38,615 nucleotides of DNA from positions 1-38,615 of the forward strand of contig JAHFOY010000008.1 of NCBI GenBank assembly GCA_023261485.1, written 5' to 3'. Positions within the stretch are counted from its first letter, which is position 1, and the number at the start of each line of letters is the position of its first letter. The notes beneath the pieces are model-generated. The model made no database searches and was not told the DNA's origin. It saw only the letters and a program-made list of their open reading frames with translations. The DNA is from Planctomycetota bacterium. Lineage in GTDB: Bacteria; Planctomycetota; Brocadiia; Brocadiales; Brocadiaceae. Positions 35,520-38,615 of this stretch are shown here, in pieces. The position numbers and the translations under genes are program-made.

Positions 35520-36242
35520 TTAGCTCGGTTGAAAGCGGATCGGCACGCGCATTTTGCAGGGCACGCGCTGGCCGCCTTTAATTGCCGGCTCAAACTTCCA
35601 TTGCTTGACGGCATCGAGAGCCGGTTTCTCGAATGCCGGGTGCGAGGACTTCACTACTCGCGGTTGGGCGACTTTTCCTGTCTGGTCCACGACGAAAAGG
35701 ACGGTGACGACGCCTTCGAGTTTTTTGCCGCGCAATTCGTTGGGAAAAACGGGCGCGGCCTGGAAAATGGCCCTCGGTTTCTGGTCAATTTCGCCGAGGC
35801 TGAACGCGTTTCCGAGTCTCTCGTCCATCGCGCCCGTTTTGCCCATGCCGCCGATACGGCCGCCGGACGAAAAACTGAGCGCCTCTGCGAAATCGCCGCC
35901 ACTGCCGGCTTGTCCGCTGAGCGCCGCCTCGATTGCGCTGAGGCTGGCGGCTTCCAACTCGGGTGCGCTGTCAGCGGCGGACAGTTCGAGATTGCGGACG
36001 ATCTCAGAGGCATCCGGAACTTGTTCGCTTTCGGTTTCCATCTCCTCTGTTTTCTCGGTCATTGTCTTCAAATCCTCAGCTTTCTCCTTTTCTGACGAGA
36101 CATCCTCATTGCTCAACAACTCTACCTGTTGCAATGTGCCATGATCCTTCTCGTGGCTGTTAAACAGCAATCCGCCGAACAAGATTATGACGGCGTGTAA
36201 CGCAAGGGCGCAGGAAATACCGAAAAACAGATTGATCTTCAT
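35520..36242 (-). CDS. tonB: TonB energy transducer
   Basis: A 240-residue TonB. A single N-terminal helix (about 8-28, with S-C-A-L-A-L-H-A-V, including the TonB-type conserved Ser and His that interact with ExbBD) anchors it in the inner membrane. The linker (about 30-150) is Glu/Ser/Ala-rich instead of the usual Pro/Lys-rich rod, which is unusual. The C-terminal TonB domain (about 155-240) has G-V-V-T-V-L-F-V-V-D, V-V-K-S-S-H-P-A-F-E and A-V-K-Q-W-K-F-E-P-A. It transmits proton-motive energy to outer-membrane receptors through their TonB boxes. It overlaps the exbD stop by four bases. No TonB-dependent receptor is in the window. Confidence 0.94.
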   Translation of the reverse strand: MKINLFFGISCALALHAVIILFGGLLFNSHEKDHGTLQQVELLSNEDVSSEKEKAEDLKTMTEKTEEMETESEQVPDASEIVRNLELSAADSAPELEAASLSAIEAALSGQAGSGGDFAEALSFSSGGRIGGMGKTGAMDERLGNAFSLGEIDQKPRAIFQAAPVFPNELRGKKLEGVVTVLFVVDQTGKVAQPRVVKSSHPAFEKPALDAVKQWKFEPAIKGGQRVPCKMRVPIRFQPS

Positions 36243-36661
36243 TTCTTGTCCGTGTTGATGCCGACCTTGGCAATGCCGATCTTGCGGACCTCGTCAAGGA
36301 CGGCGACCACATATTTGAAATCCGCGCCGGCATCGCTGTTGATGATGACCTTCGCGTCTTTGACAGTCGACCTGAGCGTCTGGAGCTTCAACGGCAACTG
36401 CGCGACAGTGATTTTCTCCTTGTTGTAAAACACATCGCCTTTGTCCGTGACGCTCAACGTGACGGCTTTATTTAACTCTTGCTGGTCACCGAGCGATGCG
36501 GCGCTGCCGGCGGTCGGCAATGCCACCTGCACGCCCTGGTTTTTCGTCATCGAAAGCGACACCATGATGAACGTCGCCAGCAGAAAGAAGATGATGTCAA
36601 TGAGCGGGATAATTTCAATCCGCGCTCTTTTTCCGGAACCGCCGCCAGATGAACTATGCAT
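36239..36661 (-). CDS. exbD: ExbD/TolR biopolymer-transport protein
   Basis: A 140-residue protein with a basic cytoplasmic N-terminus, one membrane helix (about 17-38) carrying the essential proton-binding Asp (D22 in I-P-L-I-D-I-I-F-F-L-L), and a periplasmic domain (about 45-138) with the usual ExbD fold (K-V-I-I-N-S-D-A-G-A-D-F-K-Y-V). It forms the stator core with ExbB and drives TonB. It lies two bases after the TtpC-like gene and overlaps tonB by four bases, so stoichiometric translation of TtpC-ExbD-TonB is likely. Confidence 0.95.
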   Translation of the reverse strand: MHSSSGGGSGKRARIEIIPLIDIIFFLLATFIMVSLSMTKNQGVQVALPTAGSAASLGDQQELNKAVTLSVTDKGDVFYNKEKITVAQLPLKLQTLRSTVKDAKVIINSDAGADFKYVVAVLDEVRKIGIAKVGINTDKK

Positions 36662-36663
36662 TG

Positions 36664-38121
36664 TTAATTCTCCTTATACGGGTTGACAGGGATGAACTGG
36701 GAGTCGTCCGCCACCGTGCTTGCCGGTGTATGCATCAGCAACTCCAACTGCGTGGCTGCTAGTTCGATTTCGCGTCTGGCCTCTTCCATCCGGGTGTTTA
36801 GAATGTTGAACGGAATCAGCGCCGTGATAGCGATGCCCAATCCGAACGCCGTGGCAATGAGCGCCTCGGCGATACCTCCCGTGATCGCGCCTGGCGCACT
36901 GAGTTCCCCGCCGATCAGCGAGAACGACCCCATCATGCCGGTGACCGTGCCGAGCAACCCGAGCAATGGAGCAAGCGTGATCACCGTGTCCAGAATCGGA
37001 ATGCCGCGTCGGAATCGTTTCAGATCCAGCTCCTGCGCATACAAGAGTGCGTTTTCGAGCGATGTCTCCCTGTGTGTCAGCGCGTAGCCTAACGAACGGA
37101 CGACGTGAAACCTCGACGCGTTGCTTACATGAATTGCGCCCTCTGTGTCGCCCTTGCTAACCGCGGCGAAGAATTTCTCCATCGCCTGTGGATCGCGCTT
37201 TCCCTGCTCGCTGATCAGAAAAATGACGCGTTCGATGACTGTGCCCAGCGCCAAGATCGCAGCGAATAACAACGGCCACATGATCGGTCCGCCCTTCTTA
37301 AAGATGTGGAACAGGCTGGTTTTCTGCACGAGTGCCTTGAGGGCGCCGCCGCGTGACGGGTCGAGCGGCATTAGTCCTTCACCCTTCTCCACCAGGTCTG
37401 CGATTCCGCCTTGCAGAGCGCCTTCCAGCGGACGAATCAGCGGGTTGGTCGAGCCGGACTGTGGGATGGACAGACCGGACACAGTGACGTTCCTTGCGCT
37501 GAACAAGGCCACTGGACCAATAATGACGTACTTGCCCAACACCACTGCTCCCTGCATATCCACACCGACGCCGGAGAAACGTATCCCTCCAATGGCATCA
37601 AACAACCGCTTCAGCGAGACGTCGGCCAGGGCAGTCTGCCGGCTGAATTTCTCCGGCATGGACAACGAGGGGTTTTCCGTTGCCTGCCTGGCGGTCTCGA
37701 TGGCTTCGCCGCAATACTGGAGTTCGCTGACGTTGACCTTCGATTCGAATGTGCGTGCATACTCGTTGAGCAGGTTGCCAATGTAGAGTAGCTCATCCTG
37801 ACGGGCTTTCATCTCGGCCTTAATGGTAATGATCTCGAGGTTGCCGGCATCCACCAGACGCGTGACCTTTTCGTTATCGCGCCGTAATTGCGCGAGTTTC
37901 TCCTCCATGACCGAGAGTTCTTGCGCGAGAGGCAGTTTTTCTGCCGAGATCTGCTCGCGCAGTTGGCTGAGTTCCTGAATGCTCCTTGCAAGTTCCTGCC
38001 CGGCGGAAAGGGACAATTGATTCATCGTCTCGTCGCTGGCAGCAGGCTTTTCAGAAAAACAGCAGACGGCGAGGCAAAAGATAAAAAAGATACCGGTGAG
38101 TGTTTTCATGAGAGTTTTCAT
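36664..38121 (-). CDS. TtpC-like ExbB with long N-terminal periplasmic coiled-coil domain
   Basis: A 485-residue fusion. A signal peptide (about 1-26) leads to a coiled-coil stretch (about 35-115) and a small globular region (about 120-265) in the periplasm. A MotA/TolQ/ExbB channel domain (about 270-470) with T-L-A-P-L-L-G-L-L-G-T-V-T-G and the F-G-L-G-I-A-I-T-A-L helix follows. This is the architecture of TtpC, the extra ExbB-like component of the Vibrio TonB2 system. The channel half is nearly identical to the ExbB downstream (34678-35514). Two in-frame methionines (M1 and M5, within M-K-T-L-M-K-T-L) are possible starts. It overlaps the upstream DUF3450 gene by four bases. Confidence 0.9.
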   Translation of the reverse strand: MKTLMKTLTGIFFIFCLAVCCFSEKPAASDETMNQLSLSAGQELARSIQELSQLREQISAEKLPLAQELSVMEEKLAQLRRDNEKVTRLVDAGNLEIITIKAEMKARQDELLYIGNLLNEYARTFESKVNVSELQYCGEAIETARQATENPSLSMPEKFSRQTALADVSLKRLFDAIGGIRFSGVGVDMQGAVVLGKYVIIGPVALFSARNVTVSGLSIPQSGSTNPLIRPLEGALQGGIADLVEKGEGLMPLDPSRGGALKALVQKTSLFHIFKKGGPIMWPLLFAAILALGTVIERVIFLISEQGKRDPQAMEKFFAAVSKGDTEGAIHVSNASRFHVVRSLGYALTHRETSLENALLYAQELDLKRFRRGIPILDTVITLAPLLGLLGTVTGMMGSFSLIGGELSAPGAITGGIAEALIATAFGLGIAITALIPFNILNTRMEEARREIELAATQLELLMHTPASTVADDSQFIPVNPYKEN

Positions 38122-38615
38122 TGGAGTTTCACCGGAACCCCCACGAAGGCCGGGCTTTGTTTACCATCGAGGATTTCCAGCGCCATCACAACGGAGCTAC
38201 CTACATCTTTTGATGGTTCCCATTTCCAACCGTTAGCTGTGGGGCGACCGATACCCGCTTCGCCGCCGGCGCTAACGTAGTAAGCCTGCGCGAGCCCGAC
38301 ATACATCGTTTTGACCTCGGAGGGTTTACCGTCAGCGAGGTTGTGGACTTCGTAGCTGACAGTGATTTCGTTGTTGGCCTTGTTGAGTTCGTTGAGAATG
38401 CCGAGAACGTTTTGAAACCGCTCGGCAACGGAGACGTTAGTCTTTGCCGTGTCTTCCGGTATCCGTTGATACAGGGGTTGAAGTTTCGTCCGTGTCGGCT
38501 CAGGGAGTAACTTGAACAGCCGGCGGATTTTACCTTCCATACTGATCACGTCCACGGTCAACTGCTCGCCGGCGGCCTTGAGTTGGTCGTTTTCAGCTAG
38601 CAGTTCGCTGCGTTT
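38118..38615 (-). CDS. DUF3450-type periplasmic protein (5' partial)
   Basis: The frame remains open to the window end, so the gene begins upstream of base 38615; a TTG at 38561 is not a credible start. The visible 165 residues begin with a heptad-like stretch (S-E-L-L-A-L-E-N-D-Q-L-K), followed by a helical part and a C-terminal domain with V-K-T-M-Y-V-G-L-A-Q-A-Y-Y-V and W-K-W, as in DUF3450 proteins. These coiled-coil periplasmic proteins are the first gene of TonB2-type operons (DUF3450-TtpC-ExbB-ExbD-TonB-TPR), which fits the four-base overlap with the TtpC-like gene. The signal peptide would lie outside the window. Confidence 0.75.
   Translation of the reverse strand, partial: KRSELLAENDQLKAAGEQLTVDVISMEGKIRRLFKLLPEPTRTKLQPLYQRIPEDTAKTNVSVAERFQNVLGILNELNKANNEITVSYEVHNLADGKPSEVKTMYVGLAQAYYVSAGGEAGIGRPTANGWKWEPSKDVGSSVVMALEILDGKQSPAFVGVPVKLQ

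Noticed and set aside
35529-36144. Two overlapping plus-strand frames of about 190 codons opposite tonB
   Set aside because: Shadows of the tonB coding frame in GC-rich sequence; compositions are Ala/Ser/Arg-rich with no family signature.

Overview
The window comes from a Gram-negative (diderm) bacterium: it carries an OprP-type outer-membrane porin, a TonB/ExbB/ExbD energiser and periplasmic proteins with signal peptides. The MoxR/DUF58/BatA cluster, the very AT-rich glycan genes, the long PstA/PstC variants and the dispersed palindromic repeats suggest an anammox-type planctomycete (Brocadiales). That placement is an inference from gene style and was not checked by a search.

Layout. (1) 1-6543: AT-rich surface-glycan genes: a DUF2079 membrane protein cut by the window edge, a GT2 and a GT4 glycosyltransferase, and an O-antigen ligase/polymerase fused to a TPR domain. 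(2) 6544-13637: a lone ADP-forming acyl-CoA synthetase alpha-type protein, a secreted PQQ-propeller/PKD protein, and MoxR-DUF58-BatA. A strongly folded intergenic segment (9293-9375) precedes moxR. (3) 13638-14134: a PerR-like Fur regulator with a dyad next to its start. (4) 14217-19249, minus strand: hslV-hslU followed by a GT4 glycosyltransferase, a DegT-type aminotransferase and a class-I amidotransferase. (5) 19347-24315: a CBS-pair protein behind a consensus promoter, a CopA copper ATPase, and a convergent REC-like/GAF/GGDEF/PilZ protein. (6) 24360-32980, minus strand: a complete phosphate-acquisition unit, OprP-like porin, a small secreted two-repeat protein, pstS, pstC, pstA, pstB and phoU. 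It sits behind four 11-bp-spaced TTAACA/TTAATA repeats that look like a Pho box. (7) 33167-38615, minus strand and clearly GC-richer: a TonB2-type system of DUF3450 protein (partial), TtpC-like long ExbB, ExbD, TonB, a second ExbB and a TPR protein. A 27-residue TonB C-terminal remnant lies between the last two.

How the parts relate. Region 6 is a coherent phosphate uptake pathway from outer membrane (porin) through periplasm (PstS, perhaps the repeat protein) to the inner-membrane ABC transporter and PhoU. Region 7 would energise TonB-dependent outer-membrane receptors that lie outside the window. Its base composition and the duplicated exbB plus tonB scar suggest transfer followed by duplication and deletion. 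Regions 1 and 4 supply cell-surface polysaccharide functions.

Several starts were corrected from the longest open frames: CopA (an upstream extension runs through an inverted-repeat element), PhoU, MoxR, the Fur protein and the small repeat protein. No tRNA, rRNA, CRISPR array or intact insertion sequence was seen. No gene-free stretch exceeds 300 bases.
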